A stretch of DNA of 64,000 nucleotides from Pomphorhynchus laevis (taxonomy: Eukaryota; Acanthocephala; Palaeacanthocephala; Echinorhynchida; Pomphorhynchidae), in the NCBI GenBank assembly GCA_012934845.2, contig WNNJ02001070.1, positions 62,001 to 126,000 of the forward strand, in the 5' to 3' direction. The position numbers and the translations under genes were made by a program. This document shows, piece by piece, positions 25,561 through 38,900 of the stretch (the first letter of the stretch is position 1; the number at the start of each line of letters is the position of its first letter). The notes below the pieces were generated by a model. It was given only the letters and a program-made list of their open reading frames with translations. It was not told where the DNA came from and searched no databases.

Positions 25561-26029
25561 ATTTATATTATTCGAAATATTATTTACTATAAAATAGTGA
25601 AATTACGACTGATATTATCACTTTAAAAACGATAACTAAGCAATACAAAAATGTTAGTGAGAAAAATAAATGTTACATTTTAATAAGATAAACAACATTT
25701 TTATTCGAATATTCAACTGGTCGAGTCTTTATAGATTATTTAATAGACGCTAAATGAAACAGAAGCGAAAAATCTTTAGATTTGAAACAATCGATAACTG
25801 TTAAATATAACAGTTGATTTGACTAATGTTAATCGATAATATCGGTCAAATTATGAAGAAGAAAATTAATTTCATCCATACAAGTTGCTCATATTTCATC
25901 AGTTAACAGAGAATGACTCTGTTATAAAGCAAAATATTTTCTTTGATTACATTATTCATACATTTTCAAACAAATTAGTCTATTCAATAGTACTTGAAAA
26001 TGAAAGTAAGAGGTAAATTATATAATTGT
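25561..26029. other. AT-rich spacer, no gene
   Basis: No coding or repeat signal recognised between the L1a LINE and the foldback element. Confidence 0.5.
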
Positions 26030-26495
26030 TTATCCGAAAGAATTAACTTTACTTTTTTAATATTACACACAAGCAGGAGAGTTTAAACCTGCATGCTTGT
26101 TTACAACCTTCGTCGGGAAGCTTAACCCGGAATGCGCCTACCACAGACGCCTAGCCCCCAATAGGGCATTTTGACCTTAGTCTACTCATCGCTACAGGGT
26201 AGTCTCATCAGTGTGGCCATGTAGCCACACAACTTCGACACAACTTAATCCTCAGTAAACTTATAAAAGGAAATCACGTAGCGCACGCTCCTCCATCTGT
26301 TAACAGCGTTACATCTGGTATGAGTTGCTTAAGCAGTGGCTTCACAGACGCCTAGCCTCCATTGGGAGGGGGCTAGGCGTCTGTGGTAGGCGCATTCCAG
26401 GTTAAGCTTCCCGACGAAGGTTGTAAAAATCATGAATATTTAAACTTTCATGTTGGTGTGTAATATTAAAAATAAATATAATTCTTTCGTATTTA
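26030..26495. mobile_element. Foldback element with ~135-bp imperfect inverted arms
   Basis: The arms pair from CCGAAAGAATTA at the left with TAATTCTTTCG(T) at the right, through TTTTTAATATTACACAC, to a near-perfect inner part of about 58 bp (ACAACCTTCGTCGGGAAGCT and TGCGCCTACCACAGACGCCT). The loop carries a hammerhead-like hairpin on the minus strand (26187-26211). It lies just downstream of the COPG stop codon. No protein is encoded. Confidence 0.8.
26187..26211 (-). ncRNA. Hammerhead-like CTGATGA hairpin
   Basis: Minus strand: CTGATGA-GA-CTAC-CCT-GTAG-C-GATG. The CTGATGA box, a 4-bp stem II and a position-matched C-GATG (in place of C-GAAA) are present. Probably a decayed hammerhead core; stems I and III were not resolved. 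Confidence 0.35.
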
Positions 26496-26697
26496 CAGCG
26501 TCACCAGTATTTGTAATTATGTTTATAAATAATGACTTGAGCAAGACATAAAAATGTTACCCCAACTTTTAATCGCTTAAACTAATTAGAATCATGTTTA
26601 TCACTTAAAAAGTTAAATAAAATTAAAATATGGATTTTTTCGATAAACTTATAGTTAATATATGGAGAGAAAGGGAGGATATACCCTCCTATAGCTA

Positions 26698-26954
26698 TCA
26701 GCAAATAGAGTGAATAATGAGTTTGTTCAATTCATCAGAGAAGCTGCGAACAACCAAGTGCATGTGAACACTCATCGGATTTCCCTGGTTTGCTGAAGCA
26801 AGAACAAATCTTGCTTTAATCATTAGCCCAATATCATCACGAAATCGACCGACAAATTGTAATTCGTATTTAACTGGACTCTTTCTTGTCTGTTTTTGGA
26901 AATCCTCATCGTTGCTCTGAACACCGAACAACTTGGTGACGGCATCAACCGCGT
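26698..26954 (-). CDS. COPG: COPG exon 17 (terminal)
   Basis: Acceptor TTATTTGTTTAG. Completes an aspartate codon, then reads AVDAVTKLFGVQSNDEDFQK, FRDDIGLMIKARFVLASANQ and HLVVRSFSDELNKLIIHSIC with stop. This is the C-terminal platform subdomain of the appendage, which contacts ArfGAP and Dsl-type partners in the family. The tail after FSDEL is diverged relative to the vertebrate ending. Confidence 0.93.
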
Positions 26955-29900
26955 CTAAACAAATAATTAGCAAAGAAAGGTATGTATAAATATAGCTAAT
27001 TTTGTAAAAGGTAGCGAATAAAGCTATTATGTAAGTAAGCAAACCAAATACCGCTATCGTGCGGTAGCAACCATAATTACAGTGATTGATCAAAATAAAT
27101 TGAATACTTTGGAAAATTACGACTGTGGCCTAGAATTTTAGATTTTCTTGAATTTAAAATTTAAGATTAAGAAATCTTAAAATTTCGAAAATGTTTAAAC
27201 ATGAATTGGCAACGCTTTATATATAATAGTAGTGCACGGATGTGCTGAGTAGACAACGGTCCAGGATTTCTTACGAAATACGGCATTTATACAAAATGGT
27301 GTTGCTTGATAGACTGGACTTCGATTCACGACTTTCAGTCACAATGTCACTTCTAGACGACCAATGAGTACCTGGCAACACTCATAAGTAGAATGAAGTA
27401 CTCACTGTCCGTTTCGGTTGCCTGTGTGACATTGTGAATAAAGGCGTTTCCGACACTTTGCTTAATTGTCTGAGGCTTACGCTCTCAACCAGATCGAATT
27501 GCTGTGGGTACCATCCTCAAACACCAGGCAGAGGTTGTTGCTGAATTGTCGCTGCACTCGTTGGATCCTTAATGGATACAGCATGTATGATAGTAGTGCA
27601 AGGATGTGCTGAGTAGACAACGGTCCAGGATTTATTACGAAATACGGCATTTATACTAAATGGTGTTGCTTGATAGACTGGACTTCGATTCACGACTTTC
27701 AGTCACCATGTCACTTCTAGACGACAATGAGTACCCGGCAACACTCATCAGTAGAATAAAGTACTCACTGTCAGTTTCGGTTGCCTGTGTGGCATTGTGA
27801 ATAAAGGCGTTTCCGACACTTTGCTTAATTGTTTGAGGCTTACGCTCTTTATATAGTTATTTAAAAGAAATAACTATATATTTCGAATGAAATGCCGTAT
27901 TTCGAAAGAAATCCTGGACCGTTGTATGCTCAGCACATCCTTGCACTACTATCATACATGCCGTATCCATTAAGGATCCAACGAGTGCAGCGACAATTCA
28001 GCAACAACCTCTGCCTAGTGTTTAAGGATGGTCCGCACAGCAATTCGATCTGGTTGAGAGCGTAAGCCTCAGACAATTAAGCAAAGTGTCGGAAACGCCT
28101 TTATTCACAATGTCACACAGGCAACCGAAACGGACAGTGAGTACTTCATTCTACTTATGAGTGTTGCCAGGTACTCATTGGTCGTCTAGAAGTGACATGG
28201 TGACTGAAAGTCGTGAATCGAAGTCCAGTCTATCAAGCAACACAATTTTGTATAAATACCGTATTTCGAAAGAAATCCTAGACCGTTGTCTACTTAGCAT
28301 ATCCGTGAATTACTATTATATATATCCTCCAAAGGATTCCGTGAGAAAGCAAGCAAGAACAGCAAGTAAAATTGCTGCGGAATAAAATTATGATGGACCG
28401 GAAAGCACATGGTTAGTTTAAAGAGGCAATGACCATGCTACCACGTAAGCAAATTCTCGAAAATGCCTATTTAATATATCACAAGGCAGCCGAAACGACT
28501 GATGGTAGTTCACCCTACTGATGAGTGCTGCCGGCTACCATCAGCTCGTCTAGGAGTGATAAGGAAGTCTGCTCTGCATGTAATCGAACTCCGGTTTTTG
28601 GCAAAATCTACGATTATAAAACTGAAACTTATTAGCTCCCGGAGCACAGTTTAACTCAATCGGATTTAAAAACTATAAAAACGTATCCTTCAACGGATCC
28701 TGTGAGAAAGCAAGCAACGACAGCAAGTAAAATTCCTGACGAATAAAATTAGGATGGTCCGGAAAGCATATGGTTAGTTTAAAGAGGCAATGACCATGCT
28801 ACCACGTAAGCAAATTCTCGAAAATGCCTATTTAATATATCACAAGGCAGCCGAAACGACTGATGGTAGTTCACCCTACTGATGAGTGCTGCCGGCTACC
28901 ATCAGCTTGTTTAGGAGTGATAAGGAAGTCTGCTCTACGTGTAATCGAACTCCGATTTTTGGCCACATCTACAATTATATATACAGTAAAAATGTCGAAC
29001 TGAAAAGGTCTTAAGCAAACTTGACTCATTTACAAGTCAGAAAGTATTCAATCGTTTTACATTACAACTTATTAAAGCTTATCATTTGTCGACATATTAT
29101 ATGTCGCCATTTAAATTGTTAGATTAAATTGGAAACAATTATAACAGTACGGAGAACAACTTTATTCGTTTTCACAATAAGAGCAGTAGTTTCAATGGAA
29201 GTCGATAGAAAAATAAGAAATACCACATCGTGATTTACTTAGACTGGCGAAAATATATCCAAATGCTGTGCTGATGGATTGATTAACAGTTTACTACTTC
29301 CTGTAAAATTAATGATTCTTCGTAGTACACAACGTACAGCTAAAACTTTGTACGTTTAATTTTTTATACTAACATACGCATATTCAATTCAATATTAAAT
29401 TATTCTAACGAGCATATAATTTAACAATGAAAGAATAGCATAATCACACAATTCCAAATTAAATACTCCCATCTTTCAAATAGCCGTCACAAGTAGTAGC
29501 TGTCAGATGATATTTCCTATTGACTGAAATATATGCCCTGATTCAATAAAATTGTCATTTCGCGTAATAATAAGGCTATTAAAGAACTTGAGATCGTTTT
29601 ATTAGTTTCAAATACAAAAACTAATGTTTAATTTTTGTGTTCAAATTTTACAAACGGCGAGCCACATCAATTGTGTTTTGTTCTTTAAAGCATTGGTGTT
29701 TTGACTTTTACAATTTGTCTTCAAAAACAAAACTGAAAATAACAGCATCTAAAGAGTATCACATGTAGAAAATAATTTATTAATCTTCGTTCCAACAAAA
29801 ATAAAAATACGTAATGCATATTTTTAATTAGAATATATCAAATATTTTTACTTTTAATTTCGAGTATTCTTTAGATTGAGTAAAATTCTTTAAAAAAATA

Positions 29901-32900
29901 AATAAACGCCTAAAAGAAAAGAAACAAATTAATTTATTATTTCAATCATTAAAAAATTTACTGTTAAATAAACTGTAATAATTTTGTTAATTACCAAACA
30001 ACTAAATTGTTTTTTTTTTAATCAAAAGTTCATTTAAATCATCTTCGATTAATATGCATACTAATTAGATCCTTAGTTTTATGCATTAAAATAATAACGA
30101 AGATTATTTATTTAGCCATATAATTATTTTGGTTTGACAGATATAAAATCAATAAATAATTACATTCAATCAGTTTATTAACAACGCAAATAAGGATTTT
30201 AGTCCGTCTATATATCATAAGATGTTCCCGAATTACCAGTTCAATCAATGGGTGATGAATCAAAAATATAATTGCAAGAATACTATTGATGCAGTACCCG
30301 TAAGCAATTATCGTATAATCTTGAAGCAATTGACAAGCCTTTGATTACTGACTGCTTGATTGTCAATTAAGCATAATATTAAGCTCCAGAATGATCAAGT
30401 AAATGAGGAAGACGAAGTTAATGCATGTAATGAATGTGGTAGACTATCATTTACCATACCACTGAACCGTGTTTTGCGGACAGTAATCCATTAACTTCGC
30501 CTGCTAGATATGAGCAAACAAAACCTAAGTAAACCAGTCGTTTGTTCACTTATTACAGAGATGAGACAAACTTTATTACTTAATAAGTGTTAATACGTAA
30601 CCCACATAAAAACGATCATTTTTGATAGCTCGGATCTCTCGATGTATTTTGAAAGGAAACAACATGTGTCATTGGGAGATTAAAAATTACGCTCTTTTAG
30701 AAGAACAGGAATGCATTCTTGAAAGATGTGCAACTGTGTGGAAGATTACTTATATGATACTCCCACAAGTATCATATATGGCGTCTTCAAACGCAATAAA
30801 TTTACTGGAACAACTTGCTCTCTGTAATTAACTCGTTCATGATATGATTAGGCTTAAGCATAACTCAACACAGAATTTTTGATCGATCTCGACGAATATA
30901 TTCACAAGATACGAAACACCAAACTGAATGCCGTGCATCCGTTCTTGGATACCATGATGAATTCTGATCTGTTCGATTTTTATTTCTTGCGAAGGAGACA
31001 CTACATTTAAAAGCTTTGTCTTAATGACTGTAGAAGTCTTAGACAAAATTTGCGTGTGCTCATATATCGAAGATATCGTTGCAAAAAATTGATAGGATAA
31101 GTTAAATATATATGTGCTCTACAGGCGACGCCGAGAATCTTTTTACTACCTTGAATAGTTTGCTTTTTTTCAATGTATGACACACAAAAATAGCAACTGA
31201 TCGTTTTCTTAATTTAGGAGCTTGGTTGCTTGAAAGTCGTCTTCCGCGTAATTTTAATGTTATTTATTCAGGATGTTGTTTAAGCTTCTTGGTGTGATCG
31301 TACGACTTTCAAATTTCCAGCAAATTGATAGTTGTTAATGCCGTGTTATAAAATGATTTGTGGGAGTATCATATAGGTCATATTCCACTACAGTTGCAAA
31401 TCTGTCGAGAATGCATTCCTGTTCTTTTAAAAGAGAGCCATTTTTAATCTCCCAATGACACACGCGCTTTTTTTCAAAATACATCGAGATATTTGCGCTA
31501 CATATCTCTCGAGTACATGTCTATATATTGTTATACAGCTTTTTATTTTGGTCTAAGCAGAGAGACGCACGGGTTTAATAAAACGCATCTATGTGCGTTT
31601 AAAATATAAATCATTGATATTATATCAATATAAATATTTTTATTATTATAAATCATTAATATTTATTAGTAATGATAAGATCTTCGTCATACAATATAAA
31701 AATTGGTTTAGGGATGATAATAGCACATCATACTAATCAATTCCATTTATAAATGAACGACAACTAACCTGGTATCGATGAATATGGTAGCATGAAGGAA
31801 TCAATTACTTCCAACGCATCAGTCCCTATGTTTTTAAATGCATCATCAAATTGGGACTTTTTATCTTCTATTATATAATCGCCAATTACAATATCAATGT
31901 CTTCAAGCTATCAATATAACGAGATAAACTACATGCACAATTATTAACATTTACGTTCAACTGATCAGCGTATCCAGGCTCCAGATCATCAGTTTCTCCC
32001 GTGTTTGGATCAACATCTTTTATATGAAATTTCAAAGTGCTGTTTAGCGTCCCGATGACTTAAAACATGGACTCATAAGACTTTGCATATGAAAAACTGT
32101 TAGCCAAAAATAAAATAAAATTAAGATAAAAATCAGTAAACAGCTCTATATTCTATGAACAATAAACTCATAACGTCACGAGTTTCGTCCGTGATAATAA
32201 TGTAATGCGCTATTTATACAATTTAGATCATTTAGCTCAATATAATTTACATATCCTGTACTACAGGTCAATAATAAAATGAAAATATCTTGATCTTAAA
32301 ATATCTAAAAACTTCTTTTTATAAATAAAGTTTTATAAATCAACTAGCAAAGTTTAGTTGACTCAACAAGTTTTTAATTTGCAGTTATAGTTTTTAACTC
32401 TACAAGTTTTTATGAAACAATTAAATTAATCCTCCTGATAAACGTTACCAGGAGGAATCGCAGTGTTATCAAGTTTCGACCTACCATGGTAGTCAACCTA
32501 CCATGGTAATCGTTCAAGTACACGCCACCGATGCATTTCGATTAATGTATTGTGCAATTGTGATTTAAGAGCAATATCTTATTGTAATAATGAGTACATC
32601 ATTTATTATTTATGACAATTTTCGGTTAGATTTTAAATTTTTGAATGATTCAACTACTTTTGTTTGATTTTATTTTTTAGTACCAAACCGTTATGCAAAG
32701 AAAACCATAGCTGTTAGAATAAAATATATATTTGAATTTTGTGACAGTATTTTATCTTACATTCTAGAAATGAAAATATTTAAAATTTACATTACAACAC
32801 TTTTATTATGAATTTTTAAATTCATAATAAAAGTGTTTTTAAGATTACGAGAAGTCAATTTACTTTTGTGAGAAATAAATTTACAAACTTTAGCAGATAC

Positions 32901-35900
32901 TTGCTAAACTTTAATGCGTAAATGATCATGGAATTAAGACACTAAGCGAAATTAAACTTTGAAAATGCTATTGAAATGCTGTGGCAAGTGCCATGTGGGT
33001 GCAGTTTTCTCGTATATATGTTATTTTTGACAAGGCCTCAATTTTAAACCGAGATAAGCTAATATAGACGAAAATATTATAGTGATTTTCACAGTGTAGA
33101 CATTACATACAATTACACTGATACTTAGCTACACTTTTTTTTGCTTCAGAACAAGTCGATTTGTGTAACCACCAATCCTGTGTAGATAAATAGTGTCGAT
33201 TCATAATCTGTTAGAAAAATGCTGATGAGAAATATCAGATTTTATCAAACATAACATATGCTGATTTGCTAGAAAAGCAATTAAAATTGTTGACTTGTAA
33301 ATATATTCATGTGGCTAAAAACTAGCAATAAGGTTAAATACTTTGAATAATAGAAAAAAATTGTGATAAATTATAAAATATATTTACAAAACAAGCACAT
33401 ATAAATATAATCGATGCTACGAACAAATGAACTGGCATCTAAAGATAACCGTTTACAGTGTTAATAGTTAAAGAGGCAAGTTGTAAGAAACAAATAAGAG
33501 TGAAAATTATAAATAATGACTAATTAAAATATGGAGTTTAAAATGCTTTAAATACGACAAACATAAAAATCATTACTTTTTGCATATGTTAATGCCATAA
33601 TATTTCAAATTCAGTATTCAGTTCAAATGCCGCAAAATATTTAATGTTAAATGAAGCTACATATTTGAAAATATAAATCGCTTAAATTATAAAATCTAAA
33701 AATTTTTTCATTACTATACAAACATATTTTGTTACACGTTATCCAGCACAAGTGCGAAAATGTATAAATTTCTGCTCTCGCATGTAAAAATGTTAAAAAT
33801 GTTATGATTTTATAAATTAGTGTGACAGGTAAATGTAGAAATTAACGGTTTGCTTACCACAATTTATTATAGCAATTTGTAATATAAACATATTTAATGA
33901 ATGCATAACAAAATAAATATAATTTTCAAAAGAGAATAATTTCTTTATTTGCACATATTGCTATGTGTTAAAAAACAAATGTTAATTAAAATTGTATCAA
34001 TTGAAATTATATATATAGTAATAGCGAAATAAGAAGTAATCCAATAGATTTTAATGTATATATAATAAAGGGATTATTAAATATATAAATTATTATTATT
34101 ATTTAACAGTCAAAATCCAAAGCTTTTGATAAAATGTGAATTATCTAATTCAAACCAACTAACTGAGTCAATGTATTTTATATTATTTATAAATTAAAAA
34201 TAATGCTAAATAAATAACAAATAATTAAGTAATTAATAATAAATAACTTGAAATAATAAAATGTAGTTATTTAAGACCTTATATAATTTATTTCGAATTA
34301 AAATTAAAAATTTAAATTAAAAATAAAAGTCAATTATTATGAATTGACTAATAAATAATAAAAGATGTATCAGAATAATGATTAGATATCATCAGGAGGA
34401 ACTGCTATGTTATCAAGTTTCAGTTCCTATTCCTCCACTCAACATTACAGCGGAACCAAATACATGCTAGTGACGTATTTCATCTGATTAAATTTGATTA
34501 TCTAGTGTATCTTATTCTAATGCAAAGAATATTGTTTATTTTCCCATAAATTATTATTTATAATTATAAATAACCAGAAATTATTATTAATCAACATTTT
34601 TCTAATATTAATAATATAATATAATTAATAATATAACAATATAATCAATCACATACTGTTTTATCAAACATTTAGAAAATGGTCAAGAAATAACATACGT
34701 TCATTTAGATCATTCGATAATTTAAGGCAACAGAACACAGATTGTGTTTCGTGACGTCGAATGCTCTCTGCCGGGATGACTTCGACGACTTCAAAGTTGC
34801 CTTCATCAATTTTAAGATCAATATATACTTTATTCAATTGCACATCATCAAGTGTGTTTTCAATCTTGTACTAAACAACATATACAAATAAATACGATCG
34901 AAGCTTTTATCAAACACTGGAAAATGACGATTGTAGTTATTTTGATGTCATTAATATAAATGTACTAACTAAATTATTATAGATTAATGTCTATTGATGC
35001 AAGTGATTTAAAAAATCGTGATTGATAATAATTCGACAATAATTTGAAAATTACTGGCTTTAATTTATTTAACGACTTTTCGACCTTACGGTTTACTTCT
35101 GGTTAGTATGTATATAATCTCTGGAAAAAAACATTGAGAGATAAAAAACTATCTCGTAAAAAAACTTTGAGAGATAATATACACAATAACCTGAAGAAGA
35201 ACGTAAGGTCGAAACATCGTTTAATAGATTATTGTCAATTGCCAGTATTTATCTAAAAAAGAAAAATATATATGTTTAATAAAAAAACGACGCCTTGGAT
35301 CCCAAACGGATTCCATATATATTTAATTCTAATATAGAAACAAGGAAATGTGTTGTACAAAAAATAGTGTTTGATAGTCTACGCTTCGAGCGATAACCAC
35401 TTTTGTTCATGACTCGTGATCAAGAGAGAATCATCATATGCAATGGTCATTATATATAATGACATAGTATCAAACACTCATGCATCAGGGAATATGAATC
35501 TGGAAATTTGAAAGCGAATACTGACTTGGATTTGATAATCTACAAATATAAATATATTACTACTATATATTGCGCTTAATGCATTATCATATTCTATAGC
35601 TGTAATTCTTCATTTTACGGAATCATTTAAAGAATTATCAGACATCGACAAGAATACATAAATGAAGGCTTACGATTCTTAAACTCAAACGTGCATACTA
35701 ATACCAGCAAGGATACAATACTTGAGCGAAATATAAACTCAATATTTTATTGTGTACAATATTTTATTGTATCATTTACCATTTGCTGTAGTTCCTTGAT
35801 AGATATTAAATAAACCTGATTTTATAATGAATTTACAGGATAGTCCAAAATTATTAGATGTAATTTTGGCAACGATTTACGTTAAAGCATTGTGCACTTC

Positions 35901-38900
35901 TTTCCATCCATCACAATAATGGTATTAAAGAGGTAAACAAAATGATTAAAAATGTAGTTTGGGATTTTAGATGTTGCGACTTTATAAGTGAGGCATTGAT
36001 ATTTTTTATACGTAACAATAATTTCATAGAATTTCATCGACATTGTAAAAATCAAGTTTATGGAGCAGCAATGGGAACCCCTCTCATATGTCTATACAAT
36101 ATTATCAATTTATGTATACGAAGCAAAGTGGATATCGTGAGCTAATATAAAACCTCTCTTAGAATATCGATACATAGGCGATATTTTCAACGGTATATTT
36201 TCTAGATATCACTGTGTAGTGGTGTCAAAATAAATAAACAATATTTTTTAAAAACGAATCTAACATTCCTGTTTACCTCCACGTAAGGAGCTGATACCAG
36301 CAACGATGAAGCGTGCTATGATCTTTAACGAGGCTCTGAGATCCGAAAAATTGCTACAAGGATATACATTTTGAAATGTGAATAGCCGCACTAAGAACAT
36401 CACTGGAATTGTACTGCATCCCATAGTTGAGAGCCGATTCAAACGAATGTACCACAAAACATTTGAGGTTATTTCTTCCAGTGATGAATGCAACAGTTCG
36501 AAGAAAACGTTCTCACATGGACTAAGCAAATCGGCAAACTGTACAACGTCACATATTGTGTATGTTGCTACATGTGATTCTTGTAGCAAACAATACGTAG
36601 GAGAAACTAATAGATCGCAAGTCTTAGACTAAATAATAGACCAAAGAATCTAAAATCAGATAAAGCTACCGATTGTGCAGTGAAGAGCATGCTAGCAAAC
36701 AATGATTGCAAGTTTAAATATTCAGAGATTCAACCGGTGATTACAAATAACTAAGAGAGGAAGAAAACGGAAATGCGGGAAATAGGACAATCGACAACAT
36801 ACTATCCACATGGCATAAATGAAGAGAATTACTATATGTGGAGGATTTAACATAATTTTGACAGCTTCTAGTTTAATTTATTTCTTGCTATTTTAAGATT
36901 GAAAACGCTTAGTACAGGGTGAAACCTCTGCTAGCTTTATTCTTTGCTACCGATGTTTTTGAACCATAATTTACTACATCTATAGTACCAGATTCCGGAC
37001 ATATATAGTATCAGATCCCGGACAACGGTGTGTAACATATACTATATATTATATTTGCAGATTTGTTAGAATTTTAAAAGTATCTTGCTTTATCACAACA
37101 CCGAAGTAGCGATATAATACTGTAAATGAAAACGCACATCATATATGCTGAGTTTAAATATGATAATATATTTTGATGTTACCAAATAAAATTTATACCA
37201 TCCGAAAATATGAATATATTTTGTAGAAACATTTATCGCGTTGACGCTCATCTAACTATCTAACCATATTTCAATAGATAACCATACGACAAAAGATGTA
37301 GCTGGTGTTTTAAAGCACCTTTGCTTATAAATCTATTTGGTATATACCAAAAAACATCATTTTCACAAATTTCAATGTTATCCTAATAAACTAAACATTT
37401 GTTTGTAGCATGAAAATATTAAACAGTCGTACTTATGTACTAAATATTGTCTGTTATTCTAGTTAACCATTTAGCATCCTCATTAGAACTTTGATGAAAA
37501 TGCTATCTTTATTTCATTCAATAACAACAGCGTATTCTTGTGTGAAGTTGATAATTTGTAATATTATTTTTATTAAATAATCACTAAGTTCTTCCATGTT
37601 TTTGCAACGTTCTCACACTCGTAATCGTTTAAAAGGAAAGGAAAGGAATTTATGCAATCTAGGGTTTGTCGCTTTTGCTATACTTCTTAGAAGAAATTTT
37701 TGATTTTTCGCCAAATTAAACAAATTCGTTATATTGTAGAAAAATTAATTTATAATGTAATTTATAAAATTTCATTATTTATATTTCTCAAAGATATTCA
37801 ATTGCGAAATCACGACACTATTAACAGTACCAAAACGCCAAATGCTGCACGATGCACACAATAATTATCAAAATTATTACACCACTGAACCAGCTGGCCT
37901 AGTGGATGTAAAGTTGGAAGCGCGATACAGACGTCCTGAGTTCGAATTCGGTTAGCACCAGTGTACGGAGTAAGCAGATAGCAAAGGTTGCAACGTAAAA
38001 TGTAGGTCAGGGTCAGCAGCAGATGAAAACCACCCAGGCTGACTGGTAGCGCCTTGCTGTATCAAGAATAAGAGCAATACCTGAGAGGATAATGTGGAAT
38101 CACAACCAGAGCAATTATCAAAATATTCATTACAAGATCACAATTTTTAAAATCGGAGTAAGCAAATTCGGATTCTGATAAAAAAAAGCTATGCGTTAAT
38201 TTACATAAATGTGCATAACCATTTTTAGCGTTTTTAAAGTAAGTGAGGAATTCCAAACATTATTTAATGTTAAAGCAAACTCGAAGGAAATTATATAAAA
38301 AGTGTGAATAAATATAGTTAAATGAAAGAGTGTCAAAGCCCATACCTCAAGAATCATATAGTTTGTAAATAGGTGTTTAATACAACGAACGTTGTATTCT
38401 ACCTCTGCTTCAGTTAGAGCAACTGGATCGTTTGTTTTCAAGAAAGTGCCGAGATTAGAAATCTCGGTAGCAGAATGTATTTGATCTAAATATAAAATAA
38501 TATAAATCATAAAAAATATGTGAATTAATTAAATCATTGTGAAATTATTTAAATAAGTAGGACTAGGGCAGTTGACGTAGTTAATAAGTAATTATACAAC
38601 ACATTTTGTATTTTAGTACTGAATTACGAGCGTAATTTAAATAATCGAAACCAATTTATTCTAATTTATAGATCTCTTTAATTATTTTTTTAAATAATAA
38701 ACCAATCTTCTTAAAGATTACAAAGGTAGTTATAAGATAAAAGTTAAAATTCGTTATTCAGCATATTGATTATTCGAGCAAAACCATATCCAATCATCAT
38801 TATGAAATCCTCTATCATAAGGATAGCAACAATCCATATGATTTGGTTATCAGAGAGTTGACCAACATCATGATGAATCTATTACGATGAATCTTTAAAT

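Larger units (their letters stand above)
27230..27890 (-). repeat. Tandem repeat family B, two units, minus orientation
   Basis: Two units with landmarks 363 bases apart (GGTTGCC at 27416 and 27779). They share GTTTCGGTTGCCTGTGTG, AATAAAGGCGTTTCCGACAC and TTGCTTAATTGT. The family is related to family A in length and in the position of the hammerhead-type strands, but the sequence differs over most of the unit. Confidence 0.82.
28320..28985 (+). repeat. Tandem repeat family A, two units
   Basis: Two units, period 361, closely similar to the block at 505-1215 (GATCCTGTGAGAAAGCAAGC, CTAGGAGTGATAAGGAAGTC). Members 28 kb apart on the same strand show that this family is interspersed as well as tandem. 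Confidence 0.85.
26955..31768. other. COPG intron 16, repeat-packed
   Basis: Holds repeat family B (27230-28330), family A units (28320-28985) and a foldback element (30630-31495). The rest, 28990-30620, is AT-rich with no recognised gene; an open frame at 30108-30329 is A/T-rich and has no similarity. Confidence 0.6.
32059..34698. other. COPG intron 14
   Basis: Contains an R2-like scrap (32425-32530), a near-perfect hairpin (32796-32837) and an R2 copy (34155-34560). The rest is low-complexity A/T DNA. Confidence 0.55.

Noticed and set aside
28161-28385. Open frame across the B/A junction
   Set aside because: It spans two unrelated repeats; no similarity.
28485-28559. Canonical single-unit hammerhead on the opposite strand
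   Set aside because: The reverse complement has GCTGATGG and GTGAAC instead of CTGATGA and GAAA, so the core is absent.
37879-38112. A true tRNA gene at the SINE head
   Set aside because: Box A and B spacing is tRNA-like but no cloverleaf or acceptor stem can be drawn; it is a SINE promoter.
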